The translations under genes and the position numbers were made by a program. The notes beneath the pieces were generated by a model. That model saw only the letters and a list, made by a program, of their open reading frames with translations, was not told where the DNA came from and did no database searches. This document shows positions 44,184 to 53,731 of a DNA stretch of 64,000 nucleotides, piece after piece. Within the stretch, counting starts at the first letter, position 1, and each line of letters opens with the position of its first letter. Source of the stretch: Patiriisocius_A hiemis (GTDB lineage Bacteria > Bacteroidota > Bacteroidia > Flavobacteriales > Flavobacteriaceae); the NCBI RefSeq assembly GCF_031846325.1, contig NZ_JAVRHZ010000002.1, positions 496,001-560,000 on the forward strand, given 5' to 3'.

Positions 44184-44830
44184 ATAAAACAGCAATACTT
44201 TTAGGAGCTACAGGTTTAACAGGAGGAATACTATTAAATTTTTTACTGAAAGATAATGCCTATTCAAAAATTAAAATCTTTGGTCGAAGTTCTGTGAATA
44301 TAAATGATCAAAAAATCGAAGAACATTTAGTAGACTTATTTAAGTTACAAGATATTGCCGAAGAATTTAAGGGTGATGTTGTTTTTTGTTGCATTGGTAC
44401 TACAAAAGCAAAAACTCCAGACAAGGACACCTATAAAAAAATTGACTACGGAATTCCAACTACAGCAGCCCACCTTGCAAAGAGAAATAACATTTCAACT
44501 TTTGTTGTAATTTCTTCGTTGGGAGCGAATGCAAAAAGCAGTAATTTTTATAGTAAGGTAAAAGGCGAAATGGAACGAGAGGTACTTTCAAAAAACATAA
44601 AAGACACCTTTATTCTTCAACCTTCATTGATAGGTGGCTCTAGAGACGAAAAACGAATTGGTGAGCGTCTAGCTCAAATAACCATGAAAATAGTTGACTT
44701 CTTAATACCAAAGAAGTACAAGATAATTGAACCAGAAACCGTTGCTAAAGCAATGATTGTTGTTTCAAAAAAAGGATATAATGAGAATATTATACCTTCA
44801 GATAAAATAAAGGAAATAGCAAATGCTTGA
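44168..44830 (+). CDS. NAD(P)-binding SDR-like protein
   Basis: 220 residues. The Rossmann motif is LLGATGLTGGILL (about 10-22). It resembles atypical short-chain dehydrogenases of the HTATIP2/NmrA-like type, with FCCIGTTKAKTPDKDTYKKID and FVVISSLGANAKS. The start is GTG at 44168, 16 bases inside the VOC gene; no nearby ATG fits. Its 3' end overlaps the CYTH gene by 8 bases. Confidence 0.82.
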   Translation: MENSINKTAILLGATGLTGGILLNFLLKDNAYSKIKIFGRSSVNINDQKIEEHLVDLFKLQDIAEEFKGDVVFCCIGTTKAKTPDKDTYKKIDYGIPTTAAHLAKRNNISTFVVISSLGANAKSSNFYSKVKGEMEREVLSKNIKDTFILQPSLIGGSRDEKRIGERLAQITMKIVDFLIPKKYKIIEPETVAKAMIVVSKKGYNENIIPSDKIKEIANA

Positions 44831-45290
44831 AATAGAACGCAAATTTTTAGTTAAAAACAAAAGCTTTAAAGCCGAAGCGATTTCAGAAAATCGAATTGTA
44901 CAAGGCTTTTTAAATTCAGATCCAGAACGTATTGTTCGTATTAGAATTAAAGGTCAAAAAGGATTTATAACTGTAAAAGGAAAAAGTAATATAAAGGGAA
45001 CAACTCGCTTTGAATGGGAAAAAGAGATATCAACCACAGAAGCTGAAGCCTTACTAAAACTATGCGAAAAATGTGTAATTGAAAAAACCCGATATGAAAT
45101 AAAACAAGGAAGCCATATATTTGAAGTAGACGAATTTTATGGTGATAATGAAGGTCTAATCATGGCAGAAATAGAGCTCAACCATGAAACCGAAATTTTC
45201 ACAAAACCTTCTTGGCTTGGAAAAGAAGTGACAGGTGAGGTACGCTATTACAACTCACAATTAAGTACAAACCCATATAAAAACTGGTAA
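44823..45290 (+). CDS. CYTH-domain protein
   Basis: 155 residues. The EIERKFLV motif at residues 3-10 is the CYTH signature, and Glu/Arg/Lys strands (RIVRIRIKGQKGFITVKGK, YEIKQGSHIFEVDEFYGDN) line the tunnel. Bacterial members hydrolyse tripolyphosphate or bind phosphorylated nucleotides. The start lies 8 bases inside the SDR-like gene. Confidence 0.92.
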   Translation: MLEIERKFLVKNKSFKAEAISENRIVQGFLNSDPERIVRIRIKGQKGFITVKGKSNIKGTTRFEWEKEISTTEAEALLKLCEKCVIEKTRYEIKQGSHIFEVDEFYGDNEGLIMAEIELNHETEIFTKPSWLGKEVTGEVRYYNSQLSTNPYKNW

Positions 45291-45291
45291 A

Positions 45292-45828
45292 ATGAAAATA
45301 AATAGAAGTAATCCTTCCCTTGAGAGGGGACTAAGGGGTGTGTTAAGTTTCTTATTAGTATCAATTATTTTTTTAACTAGCTGCAAACCCGAAATCCATC
45401 GTGAATATATTATGGAACCATGTCCTGAGGATGAAAAACAATCTGTTGCTACTTTAAAAAAACAATTACAAGAAGATGGATTCCAAACCTTTGATTATGT
45501 GGATGAGGAAACAGGAGATACCATTATTATGCAGGAGTACTATATTGCATTTTTAAAGCGAGGCCCTAATAGAACTGAGGATAAAAAAGAAGCTGATAGC
45601 TTACAAGCATTACATATGGCTCATCTTGGAGCGATGTACGAGAAAGGGTATGCAGATATTTCAGGACCTTTTGGAGATGACCAAGATGTAAGAGGAATTA
45701 CAATTTATAACGTGCCTACATTAAAAATGGCCGATAGTTTGGCAAATATGGATCCAATGGTCCAAGCAGGATGGTTAGAAATTGAAGTTCGTCCGTGGTG
45801 GGCAGGAAAAGGATTTCCACTTCGTTAG
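45292..45828 (+). CDS. YciI-like lipoprotein
   Basis: 178 residues. A signal peptide (SFLLVSIIFLTSC) is followed by an YCII-related domain (about 75-170, with EYYIAFLKRGPN, ALHMAHLGAMYEKGYADISGPFGD and EVRPWWAGKG). The N-terminal 16 residues (INRSNPSLERGLRGV) are encoded by repeat-type sequence. GTG at 45340 would give a normal 15-residue lipoprotein signal instead of the ATG at 45292. The stop overlaps the cutC stop (convergent). Confidence 0.7.
   Translation: MKINRSNPSLERGLRGVLSFLLVSIIFLTSCKPEIHREYIMEPCPEDEKQSVATLKKQLQEDGFQTFDYVDEETGDTIIMQEYYIAFLKRGPNRTEDKKEADSLQALHMAHLGAMYEKGYADISGPFGDDQDVRGITIYNVPTLKMADSLANMDPMVQAGWLEIEVRPWWAGKGFPLR
45307..45345 (+). repeat. Extragenic-type repeat running into a lipoprotein gene
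   Basis: ccttcccttgagaggggact followed by aaggggtgt resembles dispersed G/C-tract repeats common in Bacteroidota intergenic DNA. Here it encodes the start of the YciI-like lipoprotein. Confidence 0.45.
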
Positions 45829-46523
45829 GAAGCTACAAGATGTTTAATTTTTTGTATTTCCTTACTATCTGAAAAACCAGAAATGGCACTATTAAACATA
45901 GTATTAGAATCACTTTCTTTTTTAATTGCTGAAAAGTGAGCCATTGTAAAACCAGCTTTTTTAAATGAAAGAATATTTTCGCTAGTTATACCTCCACCAG
46001 GCATAATTTGTAAACTATCTTTTGTTAGTTCTTGTAATGATTTTAGATAGGCTATACCATAAACTGCTTTGTTTTTTTGCCCTGACGACAATAGGCGGGT
46101 TACTCCCATATCTAAAAGATGATAGATAGTAGTTGCTGGATTTGTACATATATCAAAAGCTCTATGAAAGGTAAACTCCATTCCTTTAGAGGCTTCTATT
46201 AGTAATTGGGTAGTTTTAATAGCTAACCTTCCCTCTTTAGTGAGTGCACCACTCACAATTCCTTCACAGCCCAGGTTTCTACAATACTGAATGTCTTCTA
46301 GCATTTGGTCAATTTCTTGTGAAGTGTATACAAAATTTCCCCCTCGCGGTCTAATTAATACATGGGTAGGTATGGTGAGCTGTTCTTTTACTTTTAAAAT
46401 GGTAGCATGGTCTGGCGTTACTCCACCGATAGACAATTCTTCACATAACTCAATACGATTGGCTCCTGCTTTTTGAGCAATTTCAGCACTTGTAAAACTA
46501 TTAGCACAGACTTCTAATACCAT
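45825..46523 (-). CDS. cutC: CutC-family copper homeostasis protein
   Basis: 232 residues, TIM barrel. The opening LEVCANSFTSAEIAQKAGANRIELCEELSIGG is the family signature, with HVLIRPRGGNFVY and LQIMPGGGIT later. A link to copper is known by mutant phenotype in E. coli; the biochemical role is not settled. It starts 2 bases after the GH20 gene stop, so they are in one operon. Confidence 0.93.
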   Translation of the reverse strand: MVLEVCANSFTSAEIAQKAGANRIELCEELSIGGVTPDHATILKVKEQLTIPTHVLIRPRGGNFVYTSQEIDQMLEDIQYCRNLGCEGIVSGALTKEGRLAIKTTQLLIEASKGMEFTFHRAFDICTNPATTIYHLLDMGVTRLLSSGQKNKAVYGIAYLKSLQELTKDSLQIMPGGGITSENILSFKKAGFTMAHFSAIKKESDSNTMFNSAISGFSDSKEIQKIKHLVAS

Positions 46524-46525
46524 AA

Positions 46526-48829
46526 TTAACGTATCACAATTTCATCAATAAACGTCCAAGCTGGATTTCCAGATCCTTGCAATCCTTCTGGGATTATACC
46601 GTAGTTTGGGATTGTAAGAATAATCTTGTAGGCTTCAGTTAGGTTTTCTTCAGAAACATCAAACTCAAAAGAAACTTTATCAGAATCAGGATTTATTTCA
46701 TACTCAATATCAGCTTTAAACTCATTATTTCCTTTTGAAACTAATTTTATCTGTCCTTTATAAGGACTATAAATCCATTGTCCATTTGCATTATAAAAAC
46801 GAGTACTTATTCCACTAACTTTTGTGGGCTCTGGAAATGTAATTACAATTTCCAAGTCGTCTCCCCAAAAGCCCAACCACTCTTTATCTCCATAACGTGT
46901 ATTGCTGCCAGAAATACCATTTATTAATGCATCTTTACCACCAGCACTATAAGCAGGATGTGGTTCAACATTAAGTTGAATATTTGCTTTAAGCCCTTTA
47001 TGATAAGTAATGGTATCATTCAAAACCCTGCCAACGGGTTTATTGTCCTTATAAACCTGAGCTTTTATGGTGGCATCTTCAATTATTAGAATGGGCGTAT
47101 CATATACTTTTTCTTCTTGTTTATTTAAGGTGTATCTGATTTCTTTCCCTTCTGTATGTGTTTTTAATTTATATAGAAGACTATCATTCTTCTTTACAAT
47201 AGCACTTTCTAAATCATATAAATGATTTGCATAGTTAACATGGAGAACATCTAGTCTTTGAATAAAAGACTCTACCCTAGCCAAAAAGTTAGGATAGTCT
47301 TTCTCTACATTTTTTGTTGGACCACTCCAAACCACTTCACTCATAGCCAATACTCTAGGGAATAGCATATATTCTACTTGGTCTGTTGTAGGCATATACT
47401 CTGTCCATATATTTCCTTGTGCCCCAAGAACATGTGTAGCTTCTTCTTTAGATAATTCATGAGGAATAGGATTAAAGCTATAAACTTTTTTAAGAGGTAA
47501 AAAGCCTCCAATAGCTAATGGTTCTTCGTAGCTATCATCTTGGTAGTAGTCAAAATAGGCATGCGAAGTTGGAGTGAGGATGACATCATTTCCTTGTTTT
47601 GCAGCAGTAACAGCACCTTCGGTTCCTCGCCATGACATTACAGTAGCATTGGGAGCTAACCCTCCTTCCAGAATTTCATCCCAGCCAATTATCTTTTTTC
47701 CTTTACTATTTACAAATGTTTCAATCTCTTTAATAAACCAACTCTGTAGTCCCGCTTCATCTTTTAAGTTATGTTTTTTTATAAGTTGCTGGCAATGTGC
47801 ACAGTTTTTCCATTGTTTTTTGGGAGCTTCGTCTCCACCAATATGGATGTACTCACTTGGAAAAAGCTCCATTGTTTCGGTAAGTACATCTTTAAGAAAT
47901 GTCATTGTTTTTTGGTTAGGGCAATAAATATTCTCAAATACGCCCCACTTAGAAGCAACAGGAACTTGGTTACCTGTACATCCTAGTTCCGGATATGCAC
48001 TTACTGCAGCTTGCGCATGCCCTGGCATTTCTATTTCTGGGATAATAGTAATGTTAAGTTGGGCTGCATATGTAACAATTTCTTTAATATCTTCTTGAGT
48101 GTAAAAACCACCATAGCGTTCTTTCTTGTAGTGTTGTGGAATATCATTATAATGCCCAATTAAGGTACTGTCTCTATAAGCTGCATGTTGAGTTAAACGA
48201 GGATGTTTTTTAATCTCTATACGCCAGCCTTGGTCATCGGTTAAGTGCCAATGAAAGGTGTTCATTTTTAACATAGAAAGATGGGAGATATATTGTTTTA
48301 TAAATTCCTTCGGAAAAAAATGACGCGACACATCTAGATGCATGCCGCGGTATTTAAACTTAGGGGCATCTGTAATTTTAACAACAGGTATTTTAATTGA
48401 CTTTTTAGGTAGTAAGTTTATTTGCTCTAAATCTGGAGGTAGTAATTGACGTAATGATTGTACGGCATAAAAAGCACCGCTAGCATCACTCGAATTTATT
48501 TCTATCCCTTCTTTTGAAACAGAAAGGCTATACCCTTCAGAAACAATTAAAGAGTCTTTTTTAAAGACAATTGTTGAATTTTCTGAAGTTGCTTCTAACT
48601 CAATTCCTGCTCCATTACTTAGGAAAGTATTTAAAAAGTTAGTTGCAACTTCAAACTCTTTTGGAGCAGAAAAAGTTGTTTTTGAGGTTAGTTCAAACAC
48701 ATCATTACCAATTTCCAGCTGTTGAGGTTTAGGAATGATACTTATTTTTGAAACTTGAATTTCCTTTTCTGAAGTGCAGCTAAGCAAAACAGAAATAAAT
48801 ATTGAAAAAATAATATAGTGCGTTTTCAA
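46526..48829 (-). CDS. Beta-N-acetylhexosaminidase, GH20 lipoprotein
   Basis: 767 residues. Signal with lipobox ending LLSC (Cys about 18). The GH20 N-terminal alpha/beta domain (about 30-150) precedes the barrel; the catalytic pair is D333-E334 in HIGGDEAPK. The C-terminal part carries a chitobiase-like and a carbohydrate-binding-type strand domain (about 560-767). It removes terminal GlcNAc/GalNAc. The start is TTG at 48829, two codons after the mannosidase stop; no ATG precedes the signal peptide. Coupled to beta-mannosidase upstream. Confidence 0.92.
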   Translation of the reverse strand: MKTHYIIFSIFISVLLSCTSEKEIQVSKISIIPKPQQLEIGNDVFELTSKTTFSAPKEFEVATNFLNTFLSNGAGIELEATSENSTIVFKKDSLIVSEGYSLSVSKEGIEINSSDASGAFYAVQSLRQLLPPDLEQINLLPKKSIKIPVVKITDAPKFKYRGMHLDVSRHFFPKEFIKQYISHLSMLKMNTFHWHLTDDQGWRIEIKKHPRLTQHAAYRDSTLIGHYNDIPQHYKKERYGGFYTQEDIKEIVTYAAQLNITIIPEIEMPGHAQAAVSAYPELGCTGNQVPVASKWGVFENIYCPNQKTMTFLKDVLTETMELFPSEYIHIGGDEAPKKQWKNCAHCQQLIKKHNLKDEAGLQSWFIKEIETFVNSKGKKIIGWDEILEGGLAPNATVMSWRGTEGAVTAAKQGNDVILTPTSHAYFDYYQDDSYEEPLAIGGFLPLKKVYSFNPIPHELSKEEATHVLGAQGNIWTEYMPTTDQVEYMLFPRVLAMSEVVWSGPTKNVEKDYPNFLARVESFIQRLDVLHVNYANHLYDLESAIVKKNDSLLYKLKTHTEGKEIRYTLNKQEEKVYDTPILIIEDATIKAQVYKDNKPVGRVLNDTITYHKGLKANIQLNVEPHPAYSAGGKDALINGISGSNTRYGDKEWLGFWGDDLEIVITFPEPTKVSGISTRFYNANGQWIYSPYKGQIKLVSKGNNEFKADIEYEINPDSDKVSFEFDVSEENLTEAYKIILTIPNYGIIPEGLQGSGNPAWTFIDEIVIR

Positions 48830-48835
48830 AAGAGT

Positions 48836-51346
48836 CTAGTTATTTAGTTTGTTGAGTGTTTTAAATTTTATGTTTATTGGTTTTTCTGTCTTTGGAAAAT
48901 AGTAAACGGTTTTCGATTCTCCTGGTAGCAAGTCAAAAAAGTTGTCACTAAAATGCCCAAATATATCACTATGTAAAAACACATCTTTTTGTAGCGAGTT
49001 TGATGTTATGCTAATCTTCCAACCATCTTCAGTAATATAGGGATTTGAAATTTTGACATCTTCAATTGGCAACTTTAAATCTTTAGGTCTTTCAAAAAAA
49101 TAAAGTGTTTTACTTGCTCCAAAAGTAAGTTCTACATAGCTGTAAGCAGGGTCAAATTCAAAATTAGATAACTTCATTGTAGTAACTACTTCATTTTTTT
49201 GGAGGTTAGTCTGTACATTATGTATAGTCTGTTCTTTTATTAGATTACCTTCAAAATCTTTTATTGAAATGTGTAGCGAATCTTTAATGACGTTTTTAGA
49301 ATCGTCAACAATAGTAACTTGTAGTGCCTCATCTTCTTCCCAAGCAATAATTTTTCTATTCTCAAAGGCTCTTTTTGCTTTGTAGTGTAAGGCTTTCCAG
49401 TTGTCTAATCCATCAATGCTAGACCAAGAAACTACTGGCCAGCAATCGTTTAATTGCCAGTATAGTGTTCCCATGTTATAGGGTTTTGCTCTTCTGTGTG
49501 CTGTAATCCCTTTTGTAATTCCGTAGGCTTGTACTAATTGACTTACATACACATAATCTTCGCTGGTTGTAGGCACGGGGAAATCACGAGCCATATATTC
49601 TTTTATTAATTGAAACCCTCTGCTATGTTTTTGATGAGAAGCAAAACTTGGATGTGAAGTATCAATACTGTCTTGTTGAGTAAAATAGCTTATGGCTTCA
49701 TAACTAGGAAAACTTTGAAATCCAAACTCGCTCATAAAACGAGGGACTTCTTCCTCAAAATGTTCAAAAGGATAGCCGTCATGCCACACCCACCAGTCGT
49801 GTGCGTCGCCTTCAAATTGATAGCGTTTGTCTCCACGACCGTACTTTGGCGAACTTTCCCAATATGAAATACTTGGAGATAAACTATCTACTACCTTGGG
49901 TAAAATGTCATTAAATACTTTTTGGTAATTGCCCCATATTTCGATTTTTTGGTCTTCGGTTTTACCCTCTTGCCAACCCCAACGATGCCAGCCTTCACTA
50001 TTTTCGTTGTTACCACACCATAATGCAATACTTGGATGTTGGCGTAGCCTCTTTACATTATCTATAGCTTCTTGTTTTACATTTTCTAGAAAGCTTGTAT
50101 CGCCCGGATACATAGCGCAAGCAAACATAAAGTCTTGCCAAATCAATATCCCTTTTTCATCACACAAATCATAAAATAAGTCATCTTCATACACGCCGCC
50201 ACCCCAAACACGTAGCATGTTCATATTGGCGTCTACCACATCATTGAGTAATTTTTCTCTTTCTGAAGGAGTCACCTTACTCAAAAATATATTCTGAGGA
50301 ATGTAATTAGCACCTTTCATATAGACTGGTTTGTCATTCAGTTTAAAATAAAAGCTTTCGCCTATGCTGTCTTTTTCTGTAATTAATTCAATGGTTCTAA
50401 CACCTACTTTTTTTGAAACTTCGTCAACAATAGTACCTCCATTTTTAAGTCTAATGTTGAAGTCATACAAAAAAGGTTCTCCAAGATTATGCGTCCACCA
50501 AAGTTTAGGGTTGTCAATAGTTATTGGAATATTATAAGAGCCTAGACCGCCATATAATTCTACAGGTTGTGTAACTAATTTTTCTGAAGTGTTATTGATT
50601 ACTTCAATTTCAAAGCCGTTATCATATTCTTGGGATTCAATCTCAATATGTGCGACTAGCGTAGCCTTTTCTTCTGAAACTTCTTTGGTTTCTATATATA
50701 CATCATTAAGTCTAGCAATGTCATAAGAAACTAACGAGATATCACGCCAAGCTCCCATGGTTTTAATTGTAGGCCCCCAATCCCACCCATATTGAAATTG
50801 TGGTTTGCGCGTAAACACACGAGGTGCTTCAGGGAGTTTGTAATCAAGTTTTGCGGCTTTAAAATTTTCGATTCTCCCTGTTGGACTGAAACCTATTACA
50901 AGTTTATTGTTTTGTTTTATTATTTCTGAAACATCTACCTCATAAGTTCTAAAGGCGTTATCCGTTTTCAGAATCAAAGAGTCGTTCAACCTAATTTCGG
51001 CATAGGTGTCGAGTCCTTCAAATTTCAGCAAGTGGGATTTCTTTTCTAACATTTCAGAAGGTATTGAAACCTCTTTTTTATACATCCAATCTCTTTCTGA
51101 AACCCATTGAATACTATCCTCATTTTTCAATAAAAATGGATCAGGAATTTTACCCAATTTTAATAAATCTGTCTGCACACTTCCCGGGACTGTTGCTGTT
51201 TCCCATTGGATAACCTCTTCTGGAATGAGTTTATTATATTCAGCAAATTTCCAATCGTCTCCATTAAGCAAGAGAGTTTTGTTTTTACTTTGAGAGCAAC
51301 CTAGGCAAGTAAGGAAGATTAGAAAATAATATAGCCCATTTTTCAT
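48836..51346 (-). CDS. Beta-mannosidase, GH2 lipoprotein
   Basis: About 836 residues. Lipoprotein signal NGLYYFLIFLTCLGC (Cys 17). The GH2 layout is intact: jelly-roll domain, Ig-like domain and barrel. The acid/base is E448 in GNNENSEG and the nucleophile E540 in RFMSEFGFQ. It releases beta-linked mannose from glycans, and with the GH20 enzyme it would attack the core of N-glycan-like or mannan-like chains. ATG 51346 is preferred for a standard signal; an ATG at 51361 would add five residues. Confidence 0.92.
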   Translation of the reverse strand: MKNGLYYFLIFLTCLGCSQSKNKTLLLNGDDWKFAEYNKLIPEEVIQWETATVPGSVQTDLLKLGKIPDPFLLKNEDSIQWVSERDWMYKKEVSIPSEMLEKKSHLLKFEGLDTYAEIRLNDSLILKTDNAFRTYEVDVSEIIKQNNKLVIGFSPTGRIENFKAAKLDYKLPEAPRVFTRKPQFQYGWDWGPTIKTMGAWRDISLVSYDIARLNDVYIETKEVSEEKATLVAHIEIESQEYDNGFEIEVINNTSEKLVTQPVELYGGLGSYNIPITIDNPKLWWTHNLGEPFLYDFNIRLKNGGTIVDEVSKKVGVRTIELITEKDSIGESFYFKLNDKPVYMKGANYIPQNIFLSKVTPSEREKLLNDVVDANMNMLRVWGGGVYEDDLFYDLCDEKGILIWQDFMFACAMYPGDTSFLENVKQEAIDNVKRLRQHPSIALWCGNNENSEGWHRWGWQEGKTEDQKIEIWGNYQKVFNDILPKVVDSLSPSISYWESSPKYGRGDKRYQFEGDAHDWWVWHDGYPFEHFEEEVPRFMSEFGFQSFPSYEAISYFTQQDSIDTSHPSFASHQKHSRGFQLIKEYMARDFPVPTTSEDYVYVSQLVQAYGITKGITAHRRAKPYNMGTLYWQLNDCWPVVSWSSIDGLDNWKALHYKAKRAFENRKIIAWEEDEALQVTIVDDSKNVIKDSLHISIKDFEGNLIKEQTIHNVQTNLQKNEVVTTMKLSNFEFDPAYSYVELTFGASKTLYFFERPKDLKLPIEDVKISNPYITEDGWKISITSNSLQKDVFLHSDIFGHFSDNFFDLLPGESKTVYYFPKTEKPINIKFKTLNKLNN

Positions 51347-51370
51347 CCTTCTAAAATACATATTTGATTA

Positions 51371-53731
51371 TCACTTAGAAGCAAAATCAATTGCAATCTT
51401 TTGAGAGACTTCATTCCCTTCCTGGTCTGTAGCACTAAGAACATACTCTCCTAGTTTAGGTACAATAGCTAACTCGTGAAAGGTTTCGGTAGTACCTACA
51501 AAGGTATCATCTAGATACCAGTAAACTTTAGTTTCTGGGTCTCGGTGAGCGAGTTTAAAAATGACTTCGTTAGTGTTTTCTTCAAAGTTCTTAGCTAGGA
51601 GTATCGTTTCGTTTTTCTTAGGAAAAATAAAATCCATAGTGCGCTCACCTTCTTGTAAACAATCATTTTTAAAAGGAGGTAAGGGTTTGTACTCGGGATG
51701 GAGTGGGGCGTAATAATACTCCATAACCGGAGGTAACGAGAACCAGTTTCTTTGCTGCATATTAGCTAGCAGATAACAAGACGTATTTACTCGATATGTT
51801 TCTGTAGCGTCTAAAAATGTGCGTTGATGATACTGGCATGCTGCTGTTTTAATTCCGTTTTTAGGAATAAATTCTGTTATAACTTCATTGCAATAGACAC
51901 TTGCGAGGTGTCCGCTTTGATGACAAATTTCAGATTCTATTAGCTCATCATATGGTACAGCAAACCATTCAGTTTTTGGTAAAACATCTACCACATTAAA
52001 TAGTAAAGGTGCTGCTGCTTGAATTCCCGTTAATCCAGGCCTTCCTTCACCATCTGCGTTGCCTACCCAAACCCCAATAGCATATTTTGGAGTTACTCCA
52101 ACCGCCCAGGCATCTTTAAATCCAAAACTTGTTCCTGTTTTCCAAGCGATGGGTTGTGCGTCATTAAAAAAGTCCCAGTTTTCTTCTCCTTGTGGTCTAT
52201 TTACTTTTCGCATTGCATCAAAAGCATTATAAATAGCCCCAGCATTAAAAACAGTTGGTTGTGATTTTACCTTTCCAAAATCATACTTTCTCTTTGAGTT
52301 AAAAATCGGTTTACTAAACTCATTCGCTCTATATTCGCTTGAGGAATTTGTATAGTAATTTAGTGTAGACGCTAAGCCAGCATATGCAGCAGTAACTTCC
52401 CAAAGTGAACTTTCGGCACCACCTAAAATTAGCGATAAACCATAGTGATTGGCATTTTTATTTATAGATTTTTGATTCAGTTTTTTTAAAGAGTTGTAAA
52501 ATCGCTCTAACCCATATTTTTTTAGCATTCGCACAGCTGGGACATTTAGAGAACGTGCAAGAGCAGTACTTGCTGGTACAGCACCATTAAATTCTTTATC
52601 AAAATTTTGTGGGTTGTAACCGTTAACATTAGTAGGAATATCTGCCACTAGTGTATTAGGTAATAACTCTCCTGCGTCTAATAAAGCAGTATATAAAAAC
52701 GGTTTTAGAATACTCCCAGTACTCCTGGGTTTATCAATGATATCTACATAATTGTTATGCGCCAAAGTTGTAGGCGCATTACCAACATAAGCAACTACTT
52801 CTCTAGTAGTTACATCTAAAACAAGTATAGATAGATTGTTAATTTCGTTTTGGGATAACAAGTAATGATGCTCCTTAGTAATTCTGTTTATTTGTTTTTG
52901 TAAGGAGAAGTCTATTGTAGATTGAATGCGTTGCCCTTTGTATTGTTGCTTAATCTTTTCGGTAAAATGAGGAGCAACTTCAGGTAAGGGAAAAGGTTTT
53001 CCAGGGAGTGGCTCTAAAATAGCTAACTCATAGGTGGTTTTATCTATTATTTCATTTTGAAACAACTTTAAAAGCAATCTGTCCCTTTTCTTTTTAAAAA
53101 TAGTCTCATTTTTTCCTGGAAATATTAAAGAAGGTGCATTGGGCAGTACAGCTAGTGCTGCAGATTGCCCCCAACTTAATTGTCTTGAACGAACCCCAAA
53201 ATAACGCCACGAAGCTGTTTCAAGACCAACTACATTTCCGCCAAAAGGAGCATGACTAGCATAAAGATTTAAAATTTCTTTTTTAGAATAACCTGCTTCT
53301 AATCGAGTAGCTTGAATAATTTCAATTAATTTCTCGCCATAACTTCTTTTTTTATTTTTACGAGAAAGTCTAATTACTTGTTGTGTTAATGTACTCCCGC
53401 CACGACGTTTATTAGTAGTTATATTACCCCATAATGCTTTTGAAATTGAAATAGGATTAAAACCTGGGTGTTTGTAAAAGTATTCGTCTTCAAAATGAAG
53501 AATGGATTGCTCAAACCTGTAAGGTATGCTATCTACTTTTGGAAAACGCCATTGGCCATCGTCGGCAATTCTAGCCCCAATCATATTCCCACCTTTACTT
53601 TCTACAACGGTAGCTGTTGGCACGTCAAAAAGAGTAGATGGCAAGCAAAAAAACCATAGAATAAAACACAAGCCTATACTAGCAAGTTTAAACTTGTGTT
53701 TTTTTATTTTATGTGTTATGAATTGTTTCAT
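51371..53731 (-). CDS. pbpC: Penicillin-binding protein 1C
   Basis: 786 residues. One membrane helix (about 14-33), a GT51 transglycosylase (catalytic Glu in LHFEDEYFY; GGSTLTQQVIRL) and a transpeptidase with S340-K343 (SILK) and KTGTSFGFKD. A C-terminal PBP1C-specific Ig-like domain (about 690-786) follows. It polymerises and cross-links peptidoglycan. Its ATG overlaps the macroglobulin stop (ATGA), as in the linked yfhM-pbpC pair of E. coli. Confidence 0.95.
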   Translation of the reverse strand: MKQFITHKIKKHKFKLASIGLCFILWFFCLPSTLFDVPTATVVESKGGNMIGARIADDGQWRFPKVDSIPYRFEQSILHFEDEYFYKHPGFNPISISKALWGNITTNKRRGGSTLTQQVIRLSRKNKKRSYGEKLIEIIQATRLEAGYSKKEILNLYASHAPFGGNVVGLETASWRYFGVRSRQLSWGQSAALAVLPNAPSLIFPGKNETIFKKKRDRLLLKLFQNEIIDKTTYELAILEPLPGKPFPLPEVAPHFTEKIKQQYKGQRIQSTIDFSLQKQINRITKEHHYLLSQNEINNLSILVLDVTTREVVAYVGNAPTTLAHNNYVDIIDKPRSTGSILKPFLYTALLDAGELLPNTLVADIPTNVNGYNPQNFDKEFNGAVPASTALARSLNVPAVRMLKKYGLERFYNSLKKLNQKSINKNANHYGLSLILGGAESSLWEVTAAYAGLASTLNYYTNSSSEYRANEFSKPIFNSKRKYDFGKVKSQPTVFNAGAIYNAFDAMRKVNRPQGEENWDFFNDAQPIAWKTGTSFGFKDAWAVGVTPKYAIGVWVGNADGEGRPGLTGIQAAAPLLFNVVDVLPKTEWFAVPYDELIESEICHQSGHLASVYCNEVITEFIPKNGIKTAACQYHQRTFLDATETYRVNTSCYLLANMQQRNWFSLPPVMEYYYAPLHPEYKPLPPFKNDCLQEGERTMDFIFPKKNETILLAKNFEENTNEVIFKLAHRDPETKVYWYLDDTFVGTTETFHELAIVPKLGEYVLSATDQEGNEVSQKIAIDFASK

